From assembly GCA_029932855.1 (NCBI GenBank), contig JAOZPG010000023.1, forward strand, positions 1-32,016: DNA of 32,016 nt, written 5' to 3'. A program made the translations under genes and the position numbers. Shown here one piece after another: positions 6,448-15,887 of this stretch. The notes below the pieces were generated by a model, which saw only the letters and a list, made by a program, of their open reading frames with translations, was not told where the DNA came from and ran no database searches. The DNA comes from Bacteroidales bacterium (GTDB lineage Bacteria; Bacteroidota; Bacteroidia; Bacteroidales; VadinHA17). How positions within the stretch are numbered: position 1 is the stretch's first letter; each line of letters begins with the position of its first letter.

Positions 6448-7638
6448 ATGAAAAAAATAGACAGAAGGATAGTTATAGTTGTCACACTGATTTTCATAAT
6501 AGGCCTCTCTTACGGTCTTATGAGATACTTGATCAGTCTGAAAGAAGCTCCACCTGTGAAAGCTTCTCGTGAGATGAAACGTTTTGTTAAGGTGGCAACC
6601 GTACAATATAAAAGCATAATATCACCCCTCTCTGAACCGGGACGTGTATCTTCTGTTAAAGAAGTTGATATTATTGCAGAAGCATCCGGAAAAATAATTA
6701 AATCTGCAATAGCGCTTAAAAAGGCTTCTGTCTTTTCTAAAGGAGATATTCTTTTTACCATATACACAGATGAGGCCGCCCTGGCTCTGAAAGCAAAGAA
6801 AAGCCAGTTCCTGAACAGCCTTGCAAATTTACTGCCTGAGATAGGATTTGATTTTCCTGAACATGAAGAAAACTTTAAAATATTCTTTTCCAGTGTGGAT
6901 ATTGATAAATCATTGCCTCCCCTTCCTGAAATAATGGATGAAAAAATGAAGATATTCCTTTCCAGCAGGAATATTCTCAGTGATTATTACAGTATTAAGA
7001 AAGATGAACTCCAGCTAGACAGATACACTGTAAGAGCCCCCTTTAATGGAACTTACAGTGATGTTTATATGGAGGCCGGAGCTTATGCAAATACTGGAAA
7101 CAAGATAGCTCATGCTATTTGTACCGATGAAATGGAACTCGAAATACCACTGGAAAGATTTAATGCTAAATGGGCACACATAGGCGATAAAGTAATAGTA
7201 AGCTCTAAACTAAGGAAGCAGGAATGGACTGGAACGATAATTCGAAAAAGCCAGTTTGTGGATAAGAACACACAATCTCAATCTGTATTTGTAAAAGTTA
7301 AAAATCATACTGATCCGCCTATACTTGTAGGCGAATATCTGAAAGTGCATTTCCCTGGTCAGAAAATCCCCAATGCCATGGAGATTCCCAGAAATGCAGT
7401 ATTTAATTCTGATGAAGTGTTTGTTGTTGTTGACGGAAGACTACAAAAAAGAAATATCAATATTATAAAAAAGAATGAGAGCACACTAATATTCAATGGC
7501 CTGGATGAAGGAGAGTTCCTGGTTATACAGGCTCTTATAAATGTTCTTGAAGGTACTCTTGTGGAAATTAAGGAAAGTGCTTCCGGTATGGAAGCCAGGG
7601 AAGGACAAAAGAGACAAAAAGCTAACAAGACAAAATAA
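6448..7638 (+). CDS. RND efflux periplasmic adaptor (membrane fusion protein)
   Basis: This 396-residue HlyD/AcrA-type adaptor bridges an inner-membrane RND pump and an outer-membrane channel. One N-terminal membrane segment (about residues 8-27, VIVVTLIFIIGLSYGLM) anchors it; there is no lipobox. VDIIAEASGKIIKSAIALKKA with GDILFTI (about 72-108) is the first half of the lipoyl domain, and DRYTVRAPFNGTYSDVYME with GAYANTGNKI (about 190-222) the second. A short helical hairpin with a proline-rich turn (SLPPLPEI) lies between. A beta-barrel with VGEYLKVHFPG (about 290-310) and a membrane-proximal part follow. The C-terminal tail is basic. It leads the operon; the permease starts 9 bases after its stop. 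Confidence 0.92.
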   Translation: MKKIDRRIVIVVTLIFIIGLSYGLMRYLISLKEAPPVKASREMKRFVKVATVQYKSIISPLSEPGRVSSVKEVDIIAEASGKIIKSAIALKKASVFSKGDILFTIYTDEAALALKAKKSQFLNSLANLLPEIGFDFPEHEENFKIFFSSVDIDKSLPPLPEIMDEKMKIFLSSRNILSDYYSIKKDELQLDRYTVRAPFNGTYSDVYMEAGAYANTGNKIAHAICTDEMELEIPLERFNAKWAHIGDKVIVSSKLRKQEWTGTIIRKSQFVDKNTQSQSVFVKVKNHTDPPILVGEYLKVHFPGQKIPNAMEIPRNAVFNSDEVFVVVDGRLQKRNINIIKKNESTLIFNGLDEGEFLVIQALINVLEGTLVEIKESASGMEAREGQKRQKANKTK

Positions 7639-7647
7639 GGGCCTGTC

Positions 7648-10600
7648 ATGAGAAAAATAATAGAGAAATTTGTTGAGTATCCTATATATGCCAATATTAT
7701 CATAGCTGTGGTAATAGTGGCAGGAGTAATAAGTTATGCTTCCATGCATAAAGCATTCTTCCCTGAAGCAAAAAGCCGAATCATCAGTATATCTGTATTT
7801 TATCCCGGTGCTTCACCAGTGGAGATGGAAGAAGGTGTTACTTCCAGGATAGAAGAAGCTATACGTGGCCTGATTGGCATTAAAGAAATTAATTCCACTT
7901 CTGTTGAGAACAGTGCCATGGTAACAATTGAAACAACAGGGGAATACCCTATTGATGAGATACTTATGGAAGTTAAAAATGCTGTTGACGGCATTTCTTC
8001 CCTGCCCTCGGCAGCTGAAAGTCCAATTGTTGCAAAGCAAAGGTCCAGAGCCATGGCAATTTTCCTTTATCTTTCTGCTACAAAGGAATCTTTTGTAAAC
8101 CTTATGGCCTTAAAAGACCATGCACAGAAAATTGAAGAAGACTTCATGAACTCAGGCGTAATGAGCCAGATATCCATATCAGGCTTTCCTCAACCAGAGA
8201 TATCGGTAGAGGTAAAAGAAGAAGAGCTTATGAGGTACCAGCTCACTTTTGATGATCTTTCAAGGGCAATTCTACGTAACAATCAGGATATTTCAGGGGG
8301 ACTGATAAAATCGGAGCAGGAAGAATTGCTTATCAGGCTCAGGTCTAGAAGTGCAGACCCCGACAAAATTGCTAACATTATATTAAAAGCCAATACCGAC
8401 GGTTCTTACCTACGCATCAGTGATGTGGCTCTGGTAAAGAAAAAATTCGCCGAAACAAGCAATAAATCGTGGATCAATGGGAAAACATCTGTATCCATAA
8501 GAGTAGATAAGCTTCCCGAAGAAGATCTGGAGGAGATCACAGATTATGTAAGGGCCTACATGAAAGAATTCAATGCCCGCAACCAGGGTGTTGAACTGGG
8601 CATATCCAGAGCTTTTCTTGATATTTTACACTCCCGCTTAAAAATACTTACCGACAACGGAATGATAGGAATCACCCTTATCATTATATCCCTGTCCCTT
8701 TTCCTGAGCATTCGTCTTTCACTCTGGGTAGCATGGGGCATTCCTTTCAGTTTTCTGGCTATGTTCATAGTTGCCAACCTCTACGGTATAACCATAAATG
8801 TTATGTCTCTGTTTGGAATGATACTGGTTATAGGGATACTTGTTGATGATGGAATAGTAATAGCAGAAAATATTTATGTTCATTTTGAGCGTGGCAAAAC
8901 ACCTATGCAGGCAGCTATTGACGGTACTACTGAAGTACTTCCTGCTGTCTTCACTTCTGTAACTACTACAATAATTGCCTTTACTCCCCTTTTATTTCTT
9001 AAAGGAACAAGAATGGAAATGATGATAGACATGGCAATTGTTGTAATAATGGCCCTTAGCTTCTCACTTATTGAAGCTTTCCTTGTCTTACCTGCACATC
9101 TGTCCAGTCCCCGGGCACTCAGTCAGAAAAGCCTGGATGCCAGGTATAAAGGCATAAAAAAATACTCTGAAGGTTTTATGGTGTGGCTACGTGACAATAT
9201 ATACCATCATCTGTTACACTGGCTCATACATTGGCGCCATGCGGTTATAGCTATTCCTGTAGCATTGATGTTAATAACAGCTGGACTATTTTTCGGGGGC
9301 CATATAAAGAGTACATTTTTCCCTATGGTTGATTTCGACCGCTTTGAGATAAATGTAGCATTTACCCCTGGAAACGGTGAAAAGCAAACCCGTGAAATAC
9401 TTGGCAGGTTTGAAGAGGCAATATGGATGGTAAATGAAGATCTGAAAAAGAAATTCAATGAGGACGGGGATATTATTGAAAGAGTAAGCACTAATATAGG
9501 AAGCTCCTTCAGCGGACAGGAAAAAGGAGCACATGCCGGATATATAGAAGTCTTTCCTAAAGATCTTGAAGGATATGATATTACAGGACATGAGATAGCT
9601 AACATACTCAGGAAAAAGATCGGTCCCGTTCCCGAGGCAAGAAAATTCACAGTAGGTGGGAGAAACAGATGGGGCGCACCTGTGTCTATAGGTTTAATGT
9701 CAAAAAACCTCCTTGAGCTGGAAGAAGCAAAGGAATACCTCATGAAAAGACTTGCTGAGATGCCTGCATTAAAAGATATAAATGAAAATATCGCCCTTGG
9801 AAAGCAGGAAGTACGATTAAAACTAAAACCAAAAGCATATTTCCTTGGCATGGATGAAAGTTCCGTTGCCGGCCAGGTACGCCAAGGTTTCTATGGCGAT
9901 CAGGCACAAAGGTTACAGGAAGGCAGGGATGAGCTGAGGGTATGGGTACGTTATCCCCAATCAGACAGGTTAAACATAGGACAGCTTGAGAAAATGAAAA
10001 TAAAGACCGCTTCAGGTGATTATCCGCTTATCGAACTAGCATCTTACGATTTGTTAAGGGGTCCGGTTGCAATAAAAAGATACATGGGTTCTCGCGAGAT
10101 ACGGGTGGAAGCTGAAACTATTGATCCTTTTGCTTCTGTTCCGGAAATACTTGATCAGATAAGTACAGATATCATGCCCGACCTGCTTTCACAATTTTCA
10201 GGCATCAGTTATACATACCAGGGCCAGCAAAAATTCAGTAATGAGGCTATGAGCAAGGTTCTAAAGTACTTTGCAATTGCATTTATACTTATTCTTCTTG
10301 TATTAACAATTCATTTCAAGAGCTTTAATCAGACCCTTATTATAATAGTAATGATCCCCTTGTCAATGCTTGGAGTATTCTGGGGTCATGGAATACACGA
10401 TAAAGCCCTGTCGCTCATGAGTCTCTGGGGAATAGTAGCACTTACCGGGGTCATCATTAATGATGCAATTGTATTTCTTGCTAAGTACGACGGACTCTTA
10501 ATAGAGGGAAAGAAGGTGAAAGAAGCAGTGATAGAGGCCGGTAAGACAAGACTAAGACCTATCCTTCTTACTACGATAACCACAACTATTGGCATGTTCC

Positions 10601-10869
10601 CTATCATACTAGAGAAAAGTGTACAGGCACAGTTCCTTATACCCATGGCTATAAGTCTGGCTTATGGCGTAGCAATAGGTACAGTGTTCATACTTATATT
10701 CTTCCCGGTACTTATTATGCTATTAAATGATTTCAGGATATATACAAGAAAATTATGGACAGGAGTATTGCCTGAACGAGAGGATGTTGAAATTGCCCTT
10801 ATTCAGTTCAGGAAAAAGGAAGCTTATGAAAAAATAAAAAGGGAACAGGCACAATTAAAGATTAAATAA
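7648..10869 (+). CDS. RND-family efflux permease (AcrB/HAE-like)
   Basis: The 1073-residue inner-membrane pump uses the proton gradient to export its substrate. The layout is that of a full RND pump. TM1 is near 13-32, followed by the porter domain with FYPGASPVEMEEGVTSRIEEA (51-71, shared by all such pumps). TM2-TM6 follow, with the proton-relay pair D400-D401 in GILVDDGIVIAEN. The second half repeats the fold, with TM8 near 870-890 and GVIINDAIVFLAKYDG in TM10, where AcrB has its lysine; an Asn-Asp pair here is usual for several RND subfamilies. The last residues form a basic, helical cytoplasmic tail. Drug, metal or lipid substrates cannot be told apart from sequence alone, but the charged residues typical of CzcA metal pumps are not obvious. 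Confidence 0.95.
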   Translation: MRKIIEKFVEYPIYANIIIAVVIVAGVISYASMHKAFFPEAKSRIISISVFYPGASPVEMEEGVTSRIEEAIRGLIGIKEINSTSVENSAMVTIETTGEYPIDEILMEVKNAVDGISSLPSAAESPIVAKQRSRAMAIFLYLSATKESFVNLMALKDHAQKIEEDFMNSGVMSQISISGFPQPEISVEVKEEELMRYQLTFDDLSRAILRNNQDISGGLIKSEQEELLIRLRSRSADPDKIANIILKANTDGSYLRISDVALVKKKFAETSNKSWINGKTSVSIRVDKLPEEDLEEITDYVRAYMKEFNARNQGVELGISRAFLDILHSRLKILTDNGMIGITLIIISLSLFLSIRLSLWVAWGIPFSFLAMFIVANLYGITINVMSLFGMILVIGILVDDGIVIAENIYVHFERGKTPMQAAIDGTTEVLPAVFTSVTTTIIAFTPLLFLKGTRMEMMIDMAIVVIMALSFSLIEAFLVLPAHLSSPRALSQKSLDARYKGIKKYSEGFMVWLRDNIYHHLLHWLIHWRHAVIAIPVALMLITAGLFFGGHIKSTFFPMVDFDRFEINVAFTPGNGEKQTREILGRFEEAIWMVNEDLKKKFNEDGDIIERVSTNIGSSFSGQEKGAHAGYIEVFPKDLEGYDITGHEIANILRKKIGPVPEARKFTVGGRNRWGAPVSIGLMSKNLLELEEAKEYLMKRLAEMPALKDINENIALGKQEVRLKLKPKAYFLGMDESSVAGQVRQGFYGDQAQRLQEGRDELRVWVRYPQSDRLNIGQLEKMKIKTASGDYPLIELASYDLLRGPVAIKRYMGSREIRVEAETIDPFASVPEILDQISTDIMPDLLSQFSGISYTYQGQQKFSNEAMSKVLKYFAIAFILILLVLTIHFKSFNQTLIIIVMIPLSMLGVFWGHGIHDKALSLMSLWGIVALTGVIINDAIVFLAKYDGLLIEGKKVKEAVIEAGKTRLRPILLTTITTTIGMFPIILEKSVQAQFLIPMAISLAYGVAIGTVFILIFFPVLIMLLNDFRIYTRKLWTGVLPEREDVEIALIQFRKKEAYEKIKREQAQLKIK

Positions 10870-12186
10870 ATGAGATTCAATACATTAACAAGAGTCATAA
10901 TTATCCCCGCAATAATTATCAGCTTCTCTGGTATTTTGAGGGGACAAGACTCCCTGTCACTGGAACAGGCACTGGAGAAATCCCTGGAGCATAATTACGG
11001 GATACGAATATCCAGGTCGGAAGCAAAAATTGCCGGGATAAACAATAACTGGGGAAATGCCGGAAGGTATCCCACGATAGGATTCGACATTGGCTCATAT
11101 AACAGTTATGATATTAATAATTCAGCTGATTACCAGAGTAATCGCCTTAGCCTAAGCCTGGGTACCCGGTGGACACTTTTCGACGGTTTTCGTGTAAAGA
11201 TCACTAAAGACAAACTTGCAGAACTTGAGATACTTGCAAAAGGCAGATCTGCTGTAGTTGTAGAAAACAGCATACAGGATGTAATACTGGCTTATTATAA
11301 TGTGTTACTGAACCAGGAGCAGCTAATGCTTTTTGAGAAGATCATGACATTATCGAAAGACCGTTATGATTTTGAGCAAAGGCGCTATGAGATTGGAGGG
11401 ACTGCCAGTTTCAGCGTTTTGCAGGCAAAAAATGTTTTCCTGAACGACACTGCCCTGTTTCTTGAACAGGAAGTAAGGCTAAGAAGTGCCATAAGGAACA
11501 TGAATTTCCTTATTGGTGAAGAATCATCAAGAGAATGGCTGTTCAGTGATAAATTTGAAGTACAGGAACATGACTACCTGCTCAGCGATCTGTCGGATAA
11601 AATGATAGCTGATAATAAGAATCTTCAGAATCAATATACAGATCTTATCCTTCAGCAGGAGGAAATAAAACTGAAAAAAGGAAATTATTACCCGGGTATA
11701 GACCTGACAACAGGAGTAAATAATAACTGGGCTATGATGGACAGGCTGGGTTCAGCTCCCACATTTAATAACAACATGAATCTTTATGGAAACCTGATAA
11801 TAAGTTTTGACTTGTATAGTGGCGGAAACAGGAACAGGGCTCTTGAGGTAGCAAGGGTGAACGAAAAAATAGTTCTTGTAGAAACAGAACAGATGAAACA
11901 CAGCCTTAACAACCAGCTGCTGAACCTGCATGATTCATATTATGTGCTCAAAGCGTTAAAAAGTGTAGCTGAAGAGAGTCTTGAAACCGCAGCCATCAAT
12001 CTGGATATTGCAGGAGAAAAATTCAGGGCAGGAGCAATTAACTCATTTAATTACAGAGATATCCAGCTAATATACCTTAACTCAGCCCTGCAAAATCTAA
12101 AGTCTGTATTTAATCTGATACAATCTGAAACAAGCCTGATACGAATAACAGGCGGTTTTGTTAAGGAAGAAGTAAGCTCGTATTAG
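10870..12186 (+). CDS. TolC-family outer-membrane efflux channel
   Basis: A 438-residue outer-membrane factor that completes the tripartite pump. It has a cleavable signal peptide (residues 1 to about 25, ending GILRGQ). DSLSLEQALEKSLEHNYGIR (26-45) is the conserved first TolC helix. Two internal repeats of the alpha-barrel follow, the second with ISFDLYSGGNRNRALEVARV (about 313-333). No lipobox is present, unlike OprM. Its ATG follows the permease stop with no intervening base, so translation is coupled. It ends with a 4-base tail-to-tail overlap with the symporter gene, so neither gene has room for its own intergenic terminator. Confidence 0.93.
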   Translation: MRFNTLTRVIIIPAIIISFSGILRGQDSLSLEQALEKSLEHNYGIRISRSEAKIAGINNNWGNAGRYPTIGFDIGSYNSYDINNSADYQSNRLSLSLGTRWTLFDGFRVKITKDKLAELEILAKGRSAVVVENSIQDVILAYYNVLLNQEQLMLFEKIMTLSKDRYDFEQRRYEIGGTASFSVLQAKNVFLNDTALFLEQEVRLRSAIRNMNFLIGEESSREWLFSDKFEVQEHDYLLSDLSDKMIADNKNLQNQYTDLILQQEEIKLKKGNYYPGIDLTTGVNNNWAMMDRLGSAPTFNNNMNLYGNLIISFDLYSGGNRNRALEVARVNEKIVLVETEQMKHSLNNQLLNLHDSYYVLKALKSVAEESLETAAINLDIAGEKFRAGAINSFNYRDIQLIYLNSALQNLKSVFNLIQSETSLIRITGGFVKEEVSSY

Positions 12187-13511
12187 TTCAGTGAAAGTCC
12201 GTTTTCATCCAGGTCCACTTCTTTCTTCGGAGGATAATGCAAGGCTCCTTCGGTTTTGGCCACTATAGAAGCAACAGCTGAATCCCCTGTAACATTAACA
12301 GCCGTCCTTAACATATCAAGTGGACGGTCTATACCAAGTATAAGGGCAAGTCCCTCAACAGGAAGGCCTACAGAGCTCAATACAATAATAAGCATTACAA
12401 TGCTTCCACCCGGAACACCCGGAGTACCTATGCTTGCAAGTAATGCTGTAAGCAGTATCATCAGTAACTGTCCGAATGTCAGATCAATACCGAAAACCTG
12501 TGCAATAAAGACTGCAGCAATTGCCTGGTAGGCACTTGTACCATCCATATTGATGGTTACTCCGATTGGTAACACAAAACTTGATATCTCCTCCCCAACA
12601 CCAAGCTCCTTTTCAACCTGCTCTTTGGTTACAGGAAGAGTAGCAGCACTCGAACTGGTTGAAAAAGCCACCAGCTGGGTAGGTAATATTGCCTTTAAGA
12701 AATCCCTTGCCTTCACTCCTGTGAAAATGCGCATTAGAAGAGGATAGAAAAAAAGGATAAGAGTAAACATGCCAATAACAACTGTCAGGGCATAAAGACC
12801 AAGGGCGGTAAACAAATCAAGGTCACCCCCAAAATCAACAACCAGTCCCGCCATCAATGCAAAAACACCATAGGGAGCAAATAACATTATCAGGTCAATA
12901 ATACGTAAGATGATATCGTTCAAGCCATTGAAAAACCTGCGTACCGTTCTCACCTTCTTCCTCTTCATACTTACCATGGCTACTCCAAAGAGTATGGCAA
13001 AGAAAATAACCTGCAGCATCTTGGAATTATCAGAAGCAGCTTTTATAAAGTTCTCAGGAACCATGTCAACAATTATCTTCAGTGGCGATTCTTCCTTCTG
13101 ACTTGCAGCATTCGCCTCCTTCTCCTGGATAGTGGTTTTATACTTTGCCAGGTATTCTGCCTTTTTCTCCTCAGAAAAGGTATTGCCCGGATTTATAATA
13201 TTTACCATTACCAGTCCCACCACAATAGCAAAGAGAGTAGTAGTAATATATAATGCCAGTGTTTTAAGTCCTATCCTGGATAATTTTGAGATATCCTTTA
13301 AGCTGGAAATACCTTTTACAAGGGAAACAAATATCAGTGGAACTGCAATTAGCTTCAGGAGGTTAAGAAATATCATCCCCCAGGGACTTATCCAGTCACT
13401 TGTAAAATGCTCGGCACCAATCAGTACTGCTATCACACCCCATATCATTCCCAGGGCCATTCCAATTAGTATTCTCCATATCAGGGGCAATTTTAGCCAC
13501 AGTTTCCACAT
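12183..13511 (-). CDS. Glutamate/aspartate:cation symporter (DAACS family, GltP-like)
   Basis: A 442-residue secondary transporter of the SLC1/GltPh fold that takes up acidic amino acids with Na+ or H+. The signatures are all present: the serine-rich hairpin FSTSSSAATLPVT (283-295), the unwound TM7 motif INMDGT (320-325) and TM8 GIDRPLDMLRTAVNVTGDSA (393-412). In TM8, D399, R402, T403, N406 and D410 align with substrate-binding residues of GltPh; the arginine that binds the side-chain carboxylate is kept, favouring Glu/Asp over neutral amino acids. An inserted charged loop at about 110-145 (EEKKAEYLAKYK) sits between TM3 and TM4. It lies downstream of the racemase-like lipoprotein, behind a terminator. 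Confidence 0.93.
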   Translation of the reverse strand: MWKLWLKLPLIWRILIGMALGMIWGVIAVLIGAEHFTSDWISPWGMIFLNLLKLIAVPLIFVSLVKGISSLKDISKLSRIGLKTLALYITTTLFAIVVGLVMVNIINPGNTFSEEKKAEYLAKYKTTIQEKEANAASQKEESPLKIIVDMVPENFIKAASDNSKMLQVIFFAILFGVAMVSMKRKKVRTVRRFFNGLNDIILRIIDLIMLFAPYGVFALMAGLVVDFGGDLDLFTALGLYALTVVIGMFTLILFFYPLLMRIFTGVKARDFLKAILPTQLVAFSTSSSAATLPVTKEQVEKELGVGEEISSFVLPIGVTINMDGTSAYQAIAAVFIAQVFGIDLTFGQLLMILLTALLASIGTPGVPGGSIVMLIIVLSSVGLPVEGLALILGIDRPLDMLRTAVNVTGDSAVASIVAKTEGALHYPPKKEVDLDENGLSLN

Positions 13512-13565
13512 AATTTTTGTATTATTATTTTTAAAAGCTCAAATTTGGAAAAAATTATTCATTTA

Positions 13566-13603
13566 ATGAATATTTATTCCTGAATTCAGAAATAAATATC
13601 CAT
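13566..13603 (-). terminator. Long AT-rich hairpin terminator after the racemase-like gene
   Basis: Read on the minus strand, two 17-base arms pair around a 4-base loop AATT, with only two G-T wobbles. The hairpin begins 17 bases after the TAA of the racemase-like lipoprotein and is followed within a few bases by a run of six T. It would separate that unit from the symporter gene downstream. Confidence 0.68.
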
Positions 13604-13619
13604 TCATTGTTTTCTCTTA

Positions 13620-15140
13620 TTATTGGGGATCTTCTTCTCCATAGATCATTTTATAAGTATATGGAATATTTATCCTCATCCTTTCCTTTGTAGATTCAGC
13701 TATCCATTTATCTGAGAAAGGAACTCTTTTAACATATTCAAGTGATTTGTTTATCTGCCTTCCATATTTATAATCGTAAGGGAACCTTCCATCTTTATCA
13801 ATTTCATTCTCCTTAAGCAGTATATTAGGAACAGATATGTAGAAACGACTGTTCTCATTACTGTCATCACCCCACAGCTCTTTATCTCTCAGGTAGCAAT
13901 ATAGTTCGGATGCCAGGGCTCCTGAAGGATTTATAAATCTAATATTTTCATCCACCAAACTCCCGTTTACAGTGTCATTCTCCCTTAAATACAGAAAATG
14001 TTCTTTTATCTCTTTCTCGAAATAAGGATAATGAGTACATCCGAGGATGACCCTGGAAATAGTTTTATCACTGTAATTTTTTACGGCATTCCTGTACAGA
14101 TTGGTAACCATATATTTTATATAATTATTAACAGAGTTTAGCTGTACATGAATAAGATTTCCTGCTTCATCATACTCGCACAACAAAGCGTTTTCCCTGT
14201 CGCTTTGACTGCCGTCAGACAGGATTTGTGAACTCTCAAAATTATATTCTTTCCACATGCTGGTATCAACAGGGTAATCAGGATGTCCAATATCAGGTCC
14301 ACGGTAATCATCACTGCTTCTCACTGATGTAGCATCAGGATCTATATAATTAAGATCGCCATCAATAGCACCTGCCAGTCCTATACCTGCCTGCTGTATC
14401 ACATGAAACTCTGTTCCGGGAAACATTATATTTGCATTTTGTGATATTGACCTGGGATATCCTCCCGAGGAGCATGTCCCTTCGGTTGCAAGCACAGCTA
14501 TAAGCTGATTTTCAGGATCTTCTATGTCTGACAATACTTCCTTTGCCCCTGCATCAATAATGCCCATTATCTTTATATCAAGTCCCCAGTATTCCACTGC
14601 TTCCTGTACAGTTTCAAGCCCATATGCGGTAGCAGTATTACATGCAATGACAATAGCCTTTACAGGCTGTTTCTGCATAATGGCTATACTGTCTCCGGGA
14701 GAACTATAATAATTATCCTTAAGCAGGAAATTGACATCTTTTATAACAAGCTCCCTTAAAAAGTCCGCTTTCCCTTCTGAATCATACCGGCCATAAGGCA
14801 TGTTGGCATCATCTGCCAGGTAAGTGAATTTCTCGGAGATAAAATCCGGGATCCCATCTTTTCCGGCTTCATGACTGGTATTATTATACCTGTCAGCCTT
14901 ATATATAGCATCCAGCACAGACAGACCTCCCGTTCCCGAATCAAATACCCCAACAGCCAGGCTGTCTCTTTTCTCAGGGAAACTCTTAACAGGAATATAA
15001 AAAGCACTCTCAGAATTGTTTACTACCTCAGGTATAATATTAAATAGCTGATCTTTATTTTGTTGAGAACTCTTACATGCTGTTAACAAAAACAGGGAAA
15101 TAAAAAATAAGGAAAATGGATAAAGAAAATTTGTTTTCAT
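13620..15140 (-). CDS. Exported lipoprotein with glutamate racemase (MurI-like) domain
   Basis: A 506-residue protein with a lipoprotein signal peptide (lipobox LLTAC, C22) followed by an Asp/Glu racemase domain. The MurI signatures are intact: GVFDSGTGG (64-72, D67 and S68), MPYGRYDSEG (114-123), the first catalytic cysteine in ACNTATAYG (C167) and the second in LGCTHYPYF (C368, H370). MurI enzymes are cytoplasmic, near 265-290 residues, and make D-glutamate for peptidoglycan. Here the spacing between the two cysteines is 201 residues against about 110, because of an insert at roughly 262-340, and about 90 residues are added at the C terminus. No acidic cluster follows C22, so the periplasmic face is more likely than the cell surface. 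Activity on free or peptide-bound Glu/Asp is inferred only. It follows the barrel-protein gene by 14 bases. Confidence 0.85.
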   Translation of the reverse strand: MKTNFLYPFSLFFISLFLLTACKSSQQNKDQLFNIIPEVVNNSESAFYIPVKSFPEKRDSLAVGVFDSGTGGLSVLDAIYKADRYNNTSHEAGKDGIPDFISEKFTYLADDANMPYGRYDSEGKADFLRELVIKDVNFLLKDNYYSSPGDSIAIMQKQPVKAIVIACNTATAYGLETVQEAVEYWGLDIKIMGIIDAGAKEVLSDIEDPENQLIAVLATEGTCSSGGYPRSISQNANIMFPGTEFHVIQQAGIGLAGAIDGDLNYIDPDATSVRSSDDYRGPDIGHPDYPVDTSMWKEYNFESSQILSDGSQSDRENALLCEYDEAGNLIHVQLNSVNNYIKYMVTNLYRNAVKNYSDKTISRVILGCTHYPYFEKEIKEHFLYLRENDTVNGSLVDENIRFINPSGALASELYCYLRDKELWGDDSNENSRFYISVPNILLKENEIDKDGRFPYDYKYGRQINKSLEYVKRVPFSDKWIAESTKERMRINIPYTYKMIYGEEDPQ

Positions 15141-15154
15141 AATAAATAAAATTT

Positions 15155-15730
15155 TTAGAAACTAAAACCCACTCTTATCACAGGATTACTTTCAAGCGAG
15201 TTTGCCGATTCATTCAGGTTATAAAGAAGCATTAGATTTATTGCACTCCTTTGGCCTATTCTCTGACTTATACCACCTCCTACCAGCACCGAGTTGATCC
15301 AGAACCTTCCGGGAGTATATGTTGTGCTTGTAGCATCATAGTAATTATCCAGGCTGAGTCCCTCATATTCGGCATGAGTAAAAACAGATAAGTTAAGACC
15401 CTTTATCCATTCACTCATATCGGGGATAATATAATAGCGGGTAAAAACATTAAAACCGTAAATATGGCTTCCATCCGGTAATACAGGATCATTCTTATAC
15501 CTGTAAAACCTGTACTTAATACCTCCTGCCACAGCCAGTCTTGGACTAACAAAAAAACCAAGCAGCGGAGATATCTCAATATCTGTCACAGTGCCAAAAG
15601 ACATCCAAAAATTCCCTCCGAAAAACATCCTGTCACGCAGCGGAGGTTTTTCCTCTTTAAATTGTCCCTTTGCCACTGAGGCGGAAAAAAGAATGACAGA
15701 CAAAATAAGTAGCAATCTCCTGCTATTCAT
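15155..15730 (-). CDS. Outer-membrane beta-barrel protein, porin-like
   Basis: A 191-residue protein with a clean signal peptide (residues 1-22, cleavage after VAKG). The remainder has alternating polar/hydrophobic strands rich in aromatic residues and glycine, for example IYGFNVFTRYYI and the closing strand PVIRVGFSF. It ends in Phe after an amphipathic strand, the usual signal for barrel insertion by the BAM complex. Eight strands would fit the length (OmpA/OmpW-size). No specific family is recognised. It is first in a two-gene unit with the racemase-like lipoprotein, so the two may act together at the outer membrane. Confidence 0.75.
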   Translation of the reverse strand: MNSRRLLLILSVILFSASVAKGQFKEEKPPLRDRMFFGGNFWMSFGTVTDIEISPLLGFFVSPRLAVAGGIKYRFYRYKNDPVLPDGSHIYGFNVFTRYYIIPDMSEWIKGLNLSVFTHAEYEGLSLDNYYDATSTTYTPGRFWINSVLVGGGISQRIGQRSAINLMLLYNLNESANSLESNPVIRVGFSF

Positions 15731-15849
15731 ATCCGGTTATTTTTAAAAACTATCAGGCTAAAATAATACAATGCTTTATAATATCTTATTAATGTTGGTA
15801 ATTGGACTATCTTTTCCGGATAAAATTAATATTTCCTCTATAAAACTTC

Positions 15850-15857
15850 TATTTTTG
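15850..15857 (+). promoter_or_regulatory. Candidate -7 element for the SDR gene
   Basis: TATTTTTG matches TAnnTTTG and lies 30 bases before the ATG at 15888, giving a leader of roughly 25 bases. There is no TTTG at the matching -33 position. A second TATTTTTG is found on the minus strand at 15870-15877 and could serve the divergent barrel-protein gene, with a leader of about 140 bases. Confidence 0.35.
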
Positions 15858-15887
15858 ATTAATAAGCTACAAAAATAAAACTCTGTT

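Noticed and set aside
6391-6606. Small minus-strand frame across the RND adaptor start
   Set aside because: Overlaps the adaptor start and the AT-rich spacer, with no recognisable domain or start context.
9207-9851. Open frame of 214 codons on the minus strand within the RND permease
   Set aside because: Antisense to a long conserved coding region; its Ser/Phe-rich composition is typical of a shadow frame.
6448-12186. RND operon as a CzcCBA heavy-metal pump
   Set aside because: No metal-binding His/Asp/Glu pattern typical of CzcA is apparent, and the adaptor lacks His-rich segments; substrate left open.
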